In this document: positions 8,296 through 16,518 of the stretch, piece by piece
Numbering within the stretch: position 1 is the first letter of the stretch
Layout: every line of letters begins with the position of its first letter
Source: Halanaerobium sp051746665
Lineage (GTDB): Bacteria > Bacillota > Halanaerobiia > Halanaerobiales > Halanaerobiaceae
Length of the DNA: 31,712 nucleotides
Assembly: GCA_051746665.1 (NCBI GenBank)
Contig: JBNJFG010000022.1
Coordinates: forward strand, 1-31,712
Direction of reading: 5' to 3'
Translations under genes and position numbers: made by a program
Notes under the pieces: generated by a model
Seen by the model: the letters and a program-made list of their open reading frames with translations, nothing else
Databases searched by the model: none
What the model was told of the DNA's origin: nothing

Positions 8296-9376
8296 CTTTT
8301 CCTCCCTTAAACATCTCTATAAATTGATCAAACAAGTAGTGAGAATCTTCAGGCCCTGGTGAAGCTTCTGGGTGATACTGAACAGAAAAAGCAGGATATT
8401 TTTGATGTTTAAATCCTTCAACTGTTTTATCATTAACATTAATATGAGTTAATTCCAGCTCCAGCTCAGCCAGTGAATCTTCCGTAATCGCAAAACCGTG
8501 ATTTTGAGACGTAATATAGACTCGATTTGTACTTAAATCTTTAACCGGATGGTTAGCCCCTCGATGACCAAATTTCAATTTATAGGTTTCAGCTCCACAA
8601 GCTCTTCCTAACAGCTGATGGCCAAGACAGATCCCAAAAATAGCTGTCTTACCTAAAAGTTCTTTAATTGTATCTGCCACATAATCTGCAGCTTCCGGAT
8701 CACCAGGTCCATTGGAAAACATTACTCCATCAGGCTTAAAACTTAAAATATCCTGAGCTGAAGTAGTGGCCGGTACCATTATCACTTCACAGTTTCGCTT
8801 AAGCAGTGAATCTTTAATATTATCCTTTGCTCCACAATCAACTAAAACTACTTTATATTTGTTTTCGGATCCATATTTTTTTATATCTTTTCGAGTAACA
8901 AGTGATACTAGATCGCGCCCTGAAAGTCCAGGAGCATTTTTGGCTTTTTTTATTAATTCCTGCTCGCTTAAATTTTCAGTAGTTATAATTCCACGCATTG
9001 TTCCCTGTCGGCGTAATATTTTTGTAAGAGCTCTAGTGTCTATGCCGCTAATTGCTGTAATTTCATTTTCTTTTAAGTATTTTTCAAGTTTCTTTTGTAG
9101 GCGCCAGTTTTCTGGTTCTTCAGCAAATTCTTTGACAATGAAGCCATTAACATGGGACTTAATAGATTCAAAATCACCCTCATTAATTCCATAATTTCCT
9201 ATTAAAGGGTAGGTCATACAGACGATTTCTCCTTTATAGGAAGGGTCAGTAAGAATTTCCTGGTAGCCAGTCATACTGGTGTTAAACACTATTTCACCAG
9301 CACTTTCTTTTTCGGAGCCAAAAATTTTTCCTTCAAAAATACTCCCTTCTTCTAGAACAAGTTTTGCTTTTTTCAT
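8288..9376 (-). CDS. carA: Carbamoyl phosphate synthase small (glutaminase) subunit
   Basis: Hydrolyses glutamine and channels ammonia to CarB. The N-terminal CPSase small domain shows the family run FNTSMTGYQEILTDPSY. The C-terminal class I glutamine amidotransferase has the nucleophile in GICLGHQLLG (Cys about 248) and the His-Glu pair in QYHPEASPGP. Length 362 residues is normal. The gene follows a PyrR attenuator leader and overlaps carB, so this looks like the pyrimidine-controlled enzyme rather than an arginine-specific one. Confidence 0.97.
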   Translation of the reverse strand: MKKAKLVLEEGSIFEGKIFGSEKESAGEIVFNTSMTGYQEILTDPSYKGEIVCMTYPLIGNYGINEGDFESIKSHVNGFIVKEFAEEPENWRLQKKLEKYLKENEITAISGIDTRALTKILRRQGTMRGIITTENLSEQELIKKAKNAPGLSGRDLVSLVTRKDIKKYGSENKYKVVLVDCGAKDNIKDSLLKRNCEVIMVPATTSAQDILSFKPDGVMFSNGPGDPEAADYVADTIKELLGKTAIFGICLGHQLLGRACGAETYKLKFGHRGANHPVKDLSTNRVYITSQNHGFAITEDSLAELELELTHINVNDKTVEGFKHQKYPAFSVQYHPEASPGPEDSHYLFDQFIEMFKGGKDA

Positions 9377-9485
9377 TTAACTACCTCCAATTTTTTCTTC
9401 GTATTGTCAATAAATCTTGATATAATTTAAAAAACTTAATTTAAATTTAAGTTATTAACTAAGTAAATTACTAAAGTTTAATGAT

Positions 9486-9526
9486 AAAAATAAAACCTTC
9501 TCACCAGAAAGAATGGTTTGAAGGTT
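9486..9526 (-). terminator. Attenuator terminator in the carA leader
   Basis: Minus-strand stem 9494-9505 with 9515-9526 (outer AACCTTC/GAAGGTT, small internal mismatch) followed by a U-rich run. The leader also has a 10-bp hairpin at 9548-9574 between the PyrR loop and the terminator. Together with the PyrR loop and promoter this fills the 318-nt gap between hydA and carA. Confidence 0.8.
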
Positions 9527-9595
9527 AAAGTTGACATAATTAGCCTGAGTTCTAAAAATTATTATTTTAGAACTTAACTAAAATTTACACCTTTG

Positions 9596-9622
9596 CCAGC
9601 CTCTCTGGACTGATTTAAAAGG
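9596..9622 (-). promoter_or_regulatory. PyrR-binding loop, carA leader
   Basis: The minus strand carries CAGTCCAGAGAGGCTGG, the third copy of the PyrR loop in this window. It lies about 20 nt after the predicted start and ahead of the terminator at 9486-9526, so carAB is a PyrR regulon member at a site separate from pyrR. Confidence 0.88.
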
Positions 9623-9647
9623 ATAATATATTATTTTATTGTGATTA

Positions 9648-9676
9648 AGTTTAACATTAATTCTGAAAGCTGTCAA
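9648..9676 (-). promoter_or_regulatory. carAB promoter
   Basis: Minus-strand TTGACA (9671-9676), 17-nt spacer ending in TGT (extended -10), TAAACT (9648-9653). The predicted start is near 9641, just upstream of the PyrR loop. No terminator is visible after hydA, so hydrogenase transcripts might also run into this leader. Confidence 0.78.
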
Positions 9677-9694
9677 TAGTTATCCATGTATCCA

Positions 9695-11407
9695 TTAAAT
9701 TTTTCTTGCTTTATATTTTGTGTGCAGTAATTTATGAGCAATTTCACTACCCGGTTTTTCAAGATAGTCATTATATATTTTTTTAATATAAGGATTTTCA
9801 TGTGATTTTCTTATTTTTTTGTTTTTATCTATTTCATAAATAGCCTGCTGTCTTTTTTCTAATACATTATCATCACATGAAATTGGCTGGCCACCCCCAC
9901 CCATACATCCTCCTGGACAGGCCATAAATTCTACAAAGTCAAATTCTTCTCCATCCTTGATCATTTCCATTAATTTGCGTGCATTACCAAGGCCATGAGC
10001 AACTGCAGCCCTTAATTTTAAACCATCAATATCTACTTCAGCTTTTTTAATTCCTTCTAAACCTCTCACACTATCAAAATCTATATTTTTTAATTCCTGA
10101 CCTGTTATTAATTCAGAAGCTGTTCTAAGTGCTGCTTCCATAACTCCACCAGTGGTTCCAAAAATGTCTGCTGCACCTGATGAAACTCCTAATAATTGAT
10201 CATATTCACTTTCTTCTAAATTCAGGAAATCAATACCTGCTGACTTAATAATAGATGCAAGTTCTCTGGTGGTTAAAACATAATCCACATCTCCAGCCAT
10301 TTCTTCTCTTTTTGCTTCAAACTTTTTAGCTGTACAGGGCATTATTGAGACAACTACAATATCTTCAGGCTCAATCCCAGCCTCTTTTGCATAATAGCTT
10401 TTAGCAACAGCTCCAAACATCTGCTGTGGTGATTTTGCAGATGAAAGATTTTCTAAATACTCAGGATAAAAATGCTCGATAAATTTAATCCAACCTGGAC
10501 TACAGGAAGTAAATAGAGGTAATTTACCATCATTATTGATTCTATCAATTAACTCTGTTCCCTCTTCCATAATAGTTAAATCAGCTGTAAAGTTAGTATC
10601 AAAAACTGCATCAAATCCAAGTCTTTTTAAAGCTGTAACCATTTGTCCGGTAGAAATATCTCCTGCTTGATTGGAAAATGGTTCCGAAATTGCAATTCTA
10701 ACTGCAGGAGCAGTCTGGACAACTACATGTTTGCTTTCATCATTTAAAATATCTAAAACAATATCCTTCTGATAAAGTTCATGTAAAGCTCCAGTTGGAC
10801 AGGATAAAATACACTGACCACAGTTGGTGCATTCGACATTACCCATTCCTCTATTTTTAAAAGTTGTGACAACAGTTTCCGGTCCTCTATTTGCTGTGGT
10901 AAAGATACCGATTCCCTGAACTTCTTCACACTTTCTAATACAGCGATTACAGCTGATGCATTTTTCTGGCTCTCTAATAATGGCATAACTAGAATTATCA
11001 ATGCTATCGCCACGTTTGATAGGATCTAGCCTCATTTTAGAAACTCCTATATCTTCAGCAATATCTTTTAATTCACAGTTATTGGCCCGACTGCAGGTCA
11101 GACAGTTTAGCTGGCAGTCAATATTATGAGTTGCTATTATTAACTCAAACAAATTTTTTCTTAATTCTCTTACTTTTTTAGAATGAGTTTGTATTTTCAT
11201 TCCATCTTCAATATCAGTAGCACAAGCAGGTTTAAGCAGATTTTCTCCTTCAATTTCAACTACACAAAGTCTACAGCCTCCATAAATTGATAGTCCTTCT
11301 TCATAACAGAGGGTCGGAATATTTATTTTGGCTTTTTTTGCAGCATCTAAGATACTTGTTTTTTCCTCAAGTTCTATATTAATTCCATCAATTTCTGCTC
11401 TAAGCAT
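9695..11407 (-). CDS. hydA: [FeFe]-hydrogenase catalytic subunit, NAD(P)-linked type
   Basis: Carries the H-cluster and evolves or consumes H2 in the cytoplasm. Domains in order: an N-terminal [2Fe-2S] domain (Cys34, 45, 48, 62), a His-Cys [4Fe-4S] segment (HNIDCQLNCLTC), two [4Fe-4S] ferredoxin motifs (CISCNRCIRKC and CTNCGQCILSCP), then the catalytic domain with TSCSPGW, MPCTAKKFE and EFMACPGGCMGGGGQP, and a small-subunit-like C terminus. The 570-residue length fits HndD/HydA proteins. The first H-cluster motif has Ser where archetypes have TSCCPGW. ATG at 11407 overlaps the end of hydB by 8 nt. Last gene of a three-gene operon. Confidence 0.96.
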   Translation of the reverse strand: MLRAEIDGINIELEEKTSILDAAKKAKINIPTLCYEEGLSIYGGCRLCVVEIEGENLLKPACATDIEDGMKIQTHSKKVRELRKNLFELIIATHNIDCQLNCLTCSRANNCELKDIAEDIGVSKMRLDPIKRGDSIDNSSYAIIREPEKCISCNRCIRKCEEVQGIGIFTTANRGPETVVTTFKNRGMGNVECTNCGQCILSCPTGALHELYQKDIVLDILNDESKHVVVQTAPAVRIAISEPFSNQAGDISTGQMVTALKRLGFDAVFDTNFTADLTIMEEGTELIDRINNDGKLPLFTSCSPGWIKFIEHFYPEYLENLSSAKSPQQMFGAVAKSYYAKEAGIEPEDIVVVSIMPCTAKKFEAKREEMAGDVDYVLTTRELASIIKSAGIDFLNLEESEYDQLLGVSSGAADIFGTTGGVMEAALRTASELITGQELKNIDFDSVRGLEGIKKAEVDIDGLKLRAAVAHGLGNARKLMEMIKDGEEFDFVEFMACPGGCMGGGGQPISCDDNVLEKRQQAIYEIDKNKKIRKSHENPYIKKIYNDYLEKPGSEIAHKLLHTKYKARKI

Positions 11408-12632
11408 AGATCTTACCTCCTATCTTTAATTCTTCTCCATAATTTTCAATAACTGAGGTAATAAAATTAAGTGATGACTGCCCCAGACCACATCTTGCTG
11501 CCAGTCGTATAGTATTACCAATATCTGAAATTATTTCTGCATCAATTTTTTTAGATTTTTCTTCAAATCCCTTCAGTATCTTGTTGATCTGCCTATTACC
11601 CTCACGACAGGGAAAGCAGGTACCACAAGTTTCATCCATATAAAACCTGGAAACATTTAACATCAGATCTAAAAGGTCATGTTTTTTGCTGACTGCAATA
11701 ACTGCTCCAGAACCCAGACTGCTTCCTCTTTCCTCAAAAGCCTGATAGCTGTAAGTAAAATCTATATTTTCTGCTTTAATTACAGCAGTTGAAATACCTC
11801 CTGGTACAACAAATTTTAACTCTTCATTAGCTTTGATTCCTCCACCTAAATCATAAATTATTTCTTTCAAAGTAATTTTAGCAAATTCAACTTCATAAAG
11901 ACCTGGTTTATTTAAATCACCACTTAAACATAAAAGCTTTGTGCCCCGGCTTCCCTTAATCCCCAGATTTGAAAACTCTTCCGAATCTGGATTCAAAACC
12001 TCTGCAGCACAACATAGACTTTCAACATTATTAACTACAGTGGGTTTTTCAAATAGACCCTTTTCAATAGGATAAGGAGGTTTAATACGAGAGCGGCCTC
12101 TTTTTCCTTCAATTGAATTCAAAAGTGAAGTTTCATCACCACAAACATAAGCACCTGCACCTCTAATTAATTTTAATTCCAGCTTAAAATCACTATCAAA
12201 GAGCATATTGTCTAATATCTTTTCTTTTCTTGCTGCTTTAATTATTTCAGAAAATACTTCTATAGCTTTTGAATACTCGCCTCTAATATAAATATATGCT
12301 TTATCTGCCCCCACCGCATAAGCTGCAATCATAATTCCTTCTAAAACTTTAAGCGGTCTTTCTTCCAATAAATATCTATCTTTAAAGGTTCCAGGTTCTC
12401 CTTCGTCAGCATTACAAACCATAAATTTTTCTTCCCCTTTAACATTTGCTGCCATTTCCCATTTAAGACCGGTTGGAAAAGCAGCTCCTCCTCGACCTTT
12501 AAGCTCTGAATCTTTTATTTTTTGAATAGTATTTTTTCGACCCATTTGAAGCGCCTTTTTTATTGATTTAAATTTATAAGTTGAGATATCCAACAATTTA
12601 TCACCTTTGAGATATAATTTTTCTTTAGCCAT
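11400..12632 (-). CDS. hydB: NuoF-like NADH-binding subunit of the hydrogenase, short form
   Basis: Binds FMN and NAD(H) and connects pyridine nucleotide to HydA. It shows the FMN site GRGGAAFPTGLKWE, CNADEGEPGTFKDR, the GAGAYVCGDETSLLNSIEG segment and the C-terminal [4Fe-4S] motif CGTCFPC with a later RCGLGQ Cys. At 410 residues it is a bare NuoF core: it lacks the N-terminal thioredoxin-like [2Fe-2S] domain and the C-terminal ferredoxin-like domain of the ~600-residue HydB of bifurcating enzymes. It lies between the NuoE-like gene (48 nt upstream) and hydA (8-nt overlap). Confidence 0.93.
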   Translation of the reverse strand: MAKEKLYLKGDKLLDISTYKFKSIKKALQMGRKNTIQKIKDSELKGRGGAAFPTGLKWEMAANVKGEEKFMVCNADEGEPGTFKDRYLLEERPLKVLEGIMIAAYAVGADKAYIYIRGEYSKAIEVFSEIIKAARKEKILDNMLFDSDFKLELKLIRGAGAYVCGDETSLLNSIEGKRGRSRIKPPYPIEKGLFEKPTVVNNVESLCCAAEVLNPDSEEFSNLGIKGSRGTKLLCLSGDLNKPGLYEVEFAKITLKEIIYDLGGGIKANEELKFVVPGGISTAVIKAENIDFTYSYQAFEERGSSLGSGAVIAVSKKHDLLDLMLNVSRFYMDETCGTCFPCREGNRQINKILKGFEEKSKKIDAEIISDIGNTIRLAARCGLGQSSLNFITSVIENYGEELKIGGKIYA

Positions 12633-12680
12633 AATTTCACTCCTTTAAATTATAATAATTATGATCTAAATTCAAAAAAA

Positions 12681-13112
12681 TCACATACAATCATTTAAAA
12701 TCTCCAGTGCTTTATTTTTATTTATTTTTGTATACATTTTATTGTTTACCATCATAACTGGGCCTTCTCCACAGTGTCCCAAACATTCTACTACTTCAAG
12801 GGTGAATTTTTTGTCTTCTGTAGTCTGATGACTTTCTAAATCTAAAAATGACTTCACAGCTTTTAAAACAGATTCTGATTGATTAAGGTGACATGAAATA
12901 CTGTCACAAATTCTAATTATATATTTGCCGGTTGGTTCAGTATAAAACATTGAATAAAAAGAAATCACTCCGTAAACATTTGCCCGGGGCAGCTGATATT
13001 TTTCAGCCAAATTTTCAATTTCTGCTTCTGGAATATAACCATAAGTGCTCTGAATTTCATGAAGTTTTTCTAAAAGACTGTCTTGATAAAATAAAGATTT
13101 TTTTTCACTCAT
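12681..13112 (-). CDS. hydC: NuoE-like [2Fe-2S] subunit of the hydrogenase
   Basis: A thioredoxin-fold electron-transfer subunit carrying one [2Fe-2S] cluster, ligated by Cys in CDSISC (C-x4-C) and CLGHC (C-x3-C), the standard NuoE pattern. The helical N-terminal part (LLEKLHEIQSTYGYIPEAEI) also matches the family. I use the ATG at 13112, with AGGAG 11 nt upstream; a GTG at 13121 would be only 2-3 nt from it. It is the first gene of the hydrogenase operon. Confidence 0.93.
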   Translation of the reverse strand: MSEKKSLFYQDSLLEKLHEIQSTYGYIPEAEIENLAEKYQLPRANVYGVISFYSMFYTEPTGKYIIRICDSISCHLNQSESVLKAVKSFLDLESHQTTEDKKFTLEVVECLGHCGEGPVMMVNNKMYTKINKNKALEILNDCM

Positions 13113-13209
13113 TGAAATCACAACTCCTTTTTGTGATATTTTTAACTATATTAGTCATATTTTTATGAATTTTCAGAATTTTTATAATAAATTTTTTATC
13201 TATATAGTT

Positions 13210-13239
13210 ATTATATCACATCAGTTTATTTATAATCAA
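13210..13239 (-). promoter_or_regulatory. Hydrogenase operon promoter
   Basis: Minus-strand TTGATT (13234-13239), 18-nt spacer, TATAAT (13210-13215). The resulting leader before hydC is about 90 nt of very AT-rich sequence. Confidence 0.7.
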
Positions 13240-13257
13240 ATGTTAATAATTTACAAA
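13240..13257 (-). promoter_or_regulatory. Possible Rex (NADH/NAD) operator
   Basis: The minus strand reads TTTGTAAATTATTAACAT, which matches 11 of the 14 defined positions of the clostridial Rex operator (TTGTTAA, four bases, TTAACAA). It directly abuts the -35 of the hydrogenase promoter. NADH-linked hydrogenases are common Rex targets, but in DNA this AT-rich a partial match can arise by chance. Confidence 0.4.
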
Positions 13258-13281
13258 AGAAACCAGAATAAGCTGCTTTAT

Positions 13282-13310
13282 TTGATTTAAAAATTTCACT
13301 ATGATAAAAT
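13282..13310 (+). promoter_or_regulatory. Promoter of the methyltransferase gene
   Basis: TTGATT (13282-13287), 17-nt spacer, TAAAAT (13305-13310), 37 nt before the ATG. It diverges from the hydrogenase promoter. Confidence 0.7.
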
Positions 13311-13347
13311 TATTTAGAATTAAAATAATATATTAAGGTGTGAATAT

Positions 13348-13929
13348 ATGAAATTTTTAAGAAAAAATAAATTAATTAGAAATTTTATTTTTAATAATTT
13401 TAGTAAAAGTTGGGCCCGAGGAAAATATAATAGAATCAAAAATTTTTTAGATCAAGATGATTTATTATTAGATTTAGGTGCTGGCAAATGTGCTTTGAGC
13501 TGGAAGCTCAAACAGGAAGGTTACAATACAACTCCAGTGGACGTGCAAAACCTTAGTTTTTGCAGTGAGATTGAGCCAATAATCTATGATGGTAAAAAAT
13601 TGCCTTTTGCAGATAATAGTTTTGATAAAGTCTTATTATTAACAGTATTACATCATATACCGCAGCCAAAGATAGTTATTAAAGAAGCATTGCGAGCAGC
13701 AGATGAGTTAATTATCATTGAAGATGTTTATTCTAATCCACTGCAAAAATATTTAACTTTTTTTGCTGACAGCCTCTTTAATTTTGAATTTATCGGCCAT
13801 CCTCATAGTAATAAAACTGAAAAAGAATGGCAGAAACTATTTGATGATTTAGGACTTAAAATTAAAGAAAAACGCAAGGATAAAGTTTTAATATTTTTTG
13901 ATCAAGTCACTTATCACCTCAGTAAATAA
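13348..13929 (+). CDS. Class I SAM-dependent methyltransferase
   Basis: 193 residues with a methyltransferase 11-type fold. Motif I reads LLDLGAGKCALS, the acidic strand-2 segment is TTPVDVQ, and the motif after strand 4 is FDKVLLLTVLHHIPQP. The substrate cannot be read from the sequence. It is a single gene with its own promoter and AAGGTG before the ATG. It converges on the ABC ATPase gene with only 8 nt between the stop codons and no clear terminator between them. Confidence 0.85.
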   Translation: MKFLRKNKLIRNFIFNNFSKSWARGKYNRIKNFLDQDDLLLDLGAGKCALSWKLKQEGYNTTPVDVQNLSFCSEIEPIIYDGKKLPFADNSFDKVLLLTVLHHIPQPKIVIKEALRAADELIIIEDVYSNPLQKYLTFFADSLFNFEFIGHPHSNKTEKEWQKLFDDLGLKIKEKRKDKVLIFFDQVTYHLSK

Positions 13930-13937
13930 TCTAAGCA

Positions 13938-14984
13938 TCAAATATTCATAAACCATATATTTCTATAATCTACGGCTATATTTAATTCCTCTTTCACAGG
14001 TGGTGTGTTTTCAGAAAGAACTGTAGCAATGATTTCTTTATTATTTGCTAATAATAATTTATAATGTACTCTCTCACCAATGAATTTTCGCTCTTTTATT
14101 TTTGCTTTAAAATTAATTCCATTTTTTATTTCTTTATTAAACTCAATATTTTCCGGTCTAATCATTGCAGCATTTATTTGATCAATATCTGAAATATTAA
14201 ATTGGTTTTTTAAGGGTATATTCCAACTATCATAAATAAATTCTTCTGATTTAACCTCACCTAAAAAATAATTAGCATTACCAAAAAAATCAGCCACAAA
14301 TTTATTCTTAGGGTGTTTATATAACTCTTCTCCCGGGCCATACTGTTCAATTATTCCATTATTCATAATTGCAATCTTATCTGACATAATCATAGCTTCT
14401 TCATGATCATGGGTAACAAAAATTGTTGTCATATCATTTTCTGAATGAAGCTCTAAAATTAAATCCTGCATATCACCTCTCAAATTGACATCTAAATTAG
14501 ATAAGGGTTCATCTAAAAGTAATACCTGTGGGTCAATTGCCAGAGCTCTTGCCAGTGAGACCCGCTGTTTTTGTCCTCCAGATACTTCATGTGGGTAATA
14601 GTTTTCATAGCCTGGTAAATCAACTAAAGATAAAAGTTCTGAAGCTTTTTTAAGTCGAGTTTCTTTGTCTACTCCTTTCATTTTCAATCCAAAAGAAATG
14701 TTTTCTGCAATGTTAAGATGTGGAAAAAGCAAATAATCTTGAAAAACTAACACTGAAGATCTTTTTTCAACAGGTGTATCTAAAACACTCTCATCAGCAA
14801 ACAAAACATCTCCATCACTTGGACTAATTAATCCTGATATAATTTTCAAAGTTGTTGTTTTACCACAACCAGAAGGGCCAAGTAAAGCTACTAACTCACC
14901 TGATTTAATTTCCATATTTATATGATTAAGAATCAAATCATTATCAAACTTTTTAGTTAAATTTTTTAAAGTTATTTTTTTCAT
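13938..14984 (-). CDS. ynjD: ABC transporter ATPase, YnjD/PotA-like
   Basis: Powers an import ABC transporter. It shows Walker A GPSGCGKTT, signature VSGGQKQR, Walker B LLLDEPLSNLD and the switch VTHDHEEA, in the order of the spermidine/iron/thiamine family. Residues ~240-348 form a C-terminal TOBE-like domain, as in PotA/FbpC and longer than the E. coli YnjD of about 220 residues. It is the last gene of a five-gene operon with a YnjB-like binding protein, two permeases and a CDP-alcohol phosphatidyltransferase. The YnjD assignment rests on context; the ABC ATPase call itself is firm. Confidence 0.92.
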   Translation of the reverse strand: MKKITLKNLTKKFDNDLILNHINMEIKSGELVALLGPSGCGKTTTLKIISGLISPSDGDVLFADESVLDTPVEKRSSVLVFQDYLLFPHLNIAENISFGLKMKGVDKETRLKKASELLSLVDLPGYENYYPHEVSGGQKQRVSLARALAIDPQVLLLDEPLSNLDVNLRGDMQDLILELHSENDMTTIFVTHDHEEAMIMSDKIAIMNNGIIEQYGPGEELYKHPKNKFVADFFGNANYFLGEVKSEEFIYDSWNIPLKNQFNISDIDQINAAMIRPENIEFNKEIKNGINFKAKIKERKFIGERVHYKLLLANNKEIIATVLSENTPPVKEELNIAVDYRNIWFMNI

Positions 14985-15043
14985 ATATCTTCTCCTGATT
15001 ACATTTATTTAAATAAAGAAATAGAGTTAATTATTTGTAATAA

Positions 15044-15883
15044 TTATAAATGTAAATAGTCTTTTTTGAATTTCTTGTTTTTAAATATTTTTTCTATAAA
15101 AATTGTAAATATCAAAGCAGCAATAATAAATACCCAACTATAAACTGCAGCTAAAGATCTGTTACCTGTTTCTATTAATGGAAATAAAACCATGGGGAAA
15201 GTGATCACTCGACCCCCACCGATCAAAAAAGTTAGAAAATATTGACTGAAAGATATTATAAAAACCATAGTTCCAGCGGATATAATTCCAGATTTTATCA
15301 GTGGTAAAGTCACATAAATAAAACACTTCCATCTGTTTGCACCTAAAACTCTAGCCTGCTCCTCAATTCTTTCCCCTAATGCTGAAAATACATCAGTTAA
15401 AATTTTAATTGAATAAGGGATAGTAGGAATTAAATGAACTAGGATTACTCCTGTAATTCTTCCCGCTAAACCAAAACGAATAAAATTAATATGAATTCCC
15501 ATACTCACTGCAAGTGGTGGCACTATAATTGGAGCTAAAACTAAAAATTTAATGAATTCTTTACCATAAAAATCATATAAACCGAGTGCTTTACCGGCCG
15601 GAATACTTATCAATAAAGCTACAAAAGTGACTCCAAGAGCAATTACAAAACTAATAAATAGCGCTTTTATAGCACCACTTCTTGGATCAAAAAAATAAAG
15701 CCAGGATTCTAAACTGAATTCTTTCGGAAATAAAAGTGGCCAGGGCCATTTTTCTGCAAATGACCAAATCAATAAATAAAACAACGGTATAATTAAAATG
15801 AAAATTATAAGATAAGATATAAAAATTCTTAACTTTCTATTTTTGATTTTATTATTCAATTCATCTTTTAATTTTTCTTTCAT
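15044..15883 (-). CDS. ABC transporter permease, matching the C-terminal half of YnjC
   Basis: Inner-membrane subunit, 279 residues with about six helices. The EAA loop that docks the ATPase is visible as EQARVLGANRWKCFIYVTLP. E. coli YnjC is a single fused protein of about 511 residues with two permease domains. Here the two halves are separate genes with the phosphatidyltransferase gene between them. ATG at 15883 with AGGAG upstream; 18 nt separate it from the phosphatidyltransferase gene. Confidence 0.9.
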   Translation of the reverse strand: MKEKLKDELNNKIKNRKLRIFISYLIIFILIIPLFYLLIWSFAEKWPWPLLFPKEFSLESWLYFFDPRSGAIKALFISFVIALGVTFVALLISIPAGKALGLYDFYGKEFIKFLVLAPIIVPPLAVSMGIHINFIRFGLAGRITGVILVHLIPTIPYSIKILTDVFSALGERIEEQARVLGANRWKCFIYVTLPLIKSGIISAGTMVFIISFSQYFLTFLIGGGRVITFPMVLFPLIETGNRSLAAVYSWVFIIAALIFTIFIEKIFKNKKFKKDYLHL

Positions 15884-15901
15884 AAATATACCGCTCCTAA
15901 A

Positions 15902-16486
15902 TTAATTTAAAATTTTTCTAGCTTCAAGTATTCTCTGTCCTGCTGTAAATAAAATAGCTGCTGCAAAAAGAAAAGTAAAGAAAATTATTTTTGCTGGAAA
16001 TAAAGTCATAAATGTTAAGAATATAAATCCTTCAGTTCTTTCTGCAAAACCAGCTTGATAATAAAATGATTTTATACCCTCATTTTTTGATACTGTTCCA
16101 ACTGTTAAAAAAATAGTCATTGAAATAATTATACTACTTAAAAGTATCATCATCATAAAATGTGTTCTTGGATATATTAATCCGAGTGAAATTATCATTA
16201 ATATTTCTACTACTCTATCAAAAGTGATATCTAAAACAGTTCCCCAGCTAGATGCATTATTATTTTTGCGGGCAATAGAGCCATCTACAGAATCTAAAAA
16301 ACCTGAGATCCAAAGTAATATTACAGCAATTAATGGCAGCTCAAAATAAACGAGTACTGCAGCTAAAATTCCAATTATAAATGCAATCCAAGTTGTTTGA
16401 TTAGCACTTAAACCAAAATTTATTAAAAAATCAGCAGTTTTATCAATTAATGGATTTAAAAATTTTCTTGCTTTAGAGTCAATCAT
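15902..16486 (-). CDS. ynjF: CDP-alcohol phosphatidyltransferase, YnjF-like
   Basis: Integral membrane enzyme expected to transfer a phosphatidyl (or similar) group from a CDP-linked donor to an alcohol. The complete active-site signature is present: DG-xx-AR-x8-G-x3-D-x3-D, reading DGSIAR, then G, D and D at the right spacing (residues about 67-89). About six hydrophobic segments in 194 residues is normal. The acceptor is unknown. Its place between two ABC permease genes is unusual and matches E. coli, where ynjF closes the ynjBCDEF cluster; this suggests that the imported solute could be the alcohol substrate (inference). Confidence 0.9.
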   Translation of the reverse strand: MIDSKARKFLNPLIDKTADFLINFGLSANQTTWIAFIIGILAAVLVYFELPLIAVILLWISGFLDSVDGSIARKNNNASSWGTVLDITFDRVVEILMIISLGLIYPRTHFMMMILLSSIIISMTIFLTVGTVSKNEGIKSFYYQAGFAERTEGFIFLTFMTLFPAKIIFFTFLFAAAILFTAGQRILEARKILN

Positions 16487-16518
16487 TTTTTCACCTCAAA
16501 AATTTATATTGTTGATCC

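Noticed and set aside
8766..9194. A 142-codon open frame on the plus strand
   Set aside because: It lies wholly antisense to carA, whose protein is unmistakable, and its translation is Ser/Phe-rich with no recognisable family or ribosome site.
10753..11013. An 86-codon frame within hydA on the same strand
   Set aside because: It overlaps the ferredoxin domain of HydA in another frame and resembles nothing.
12932..13168. A plus-strand frame across hydC and its leader
   Set aside because: It is antisense to a conserved [2Fe-2S] protein and lacks a ribosome site.
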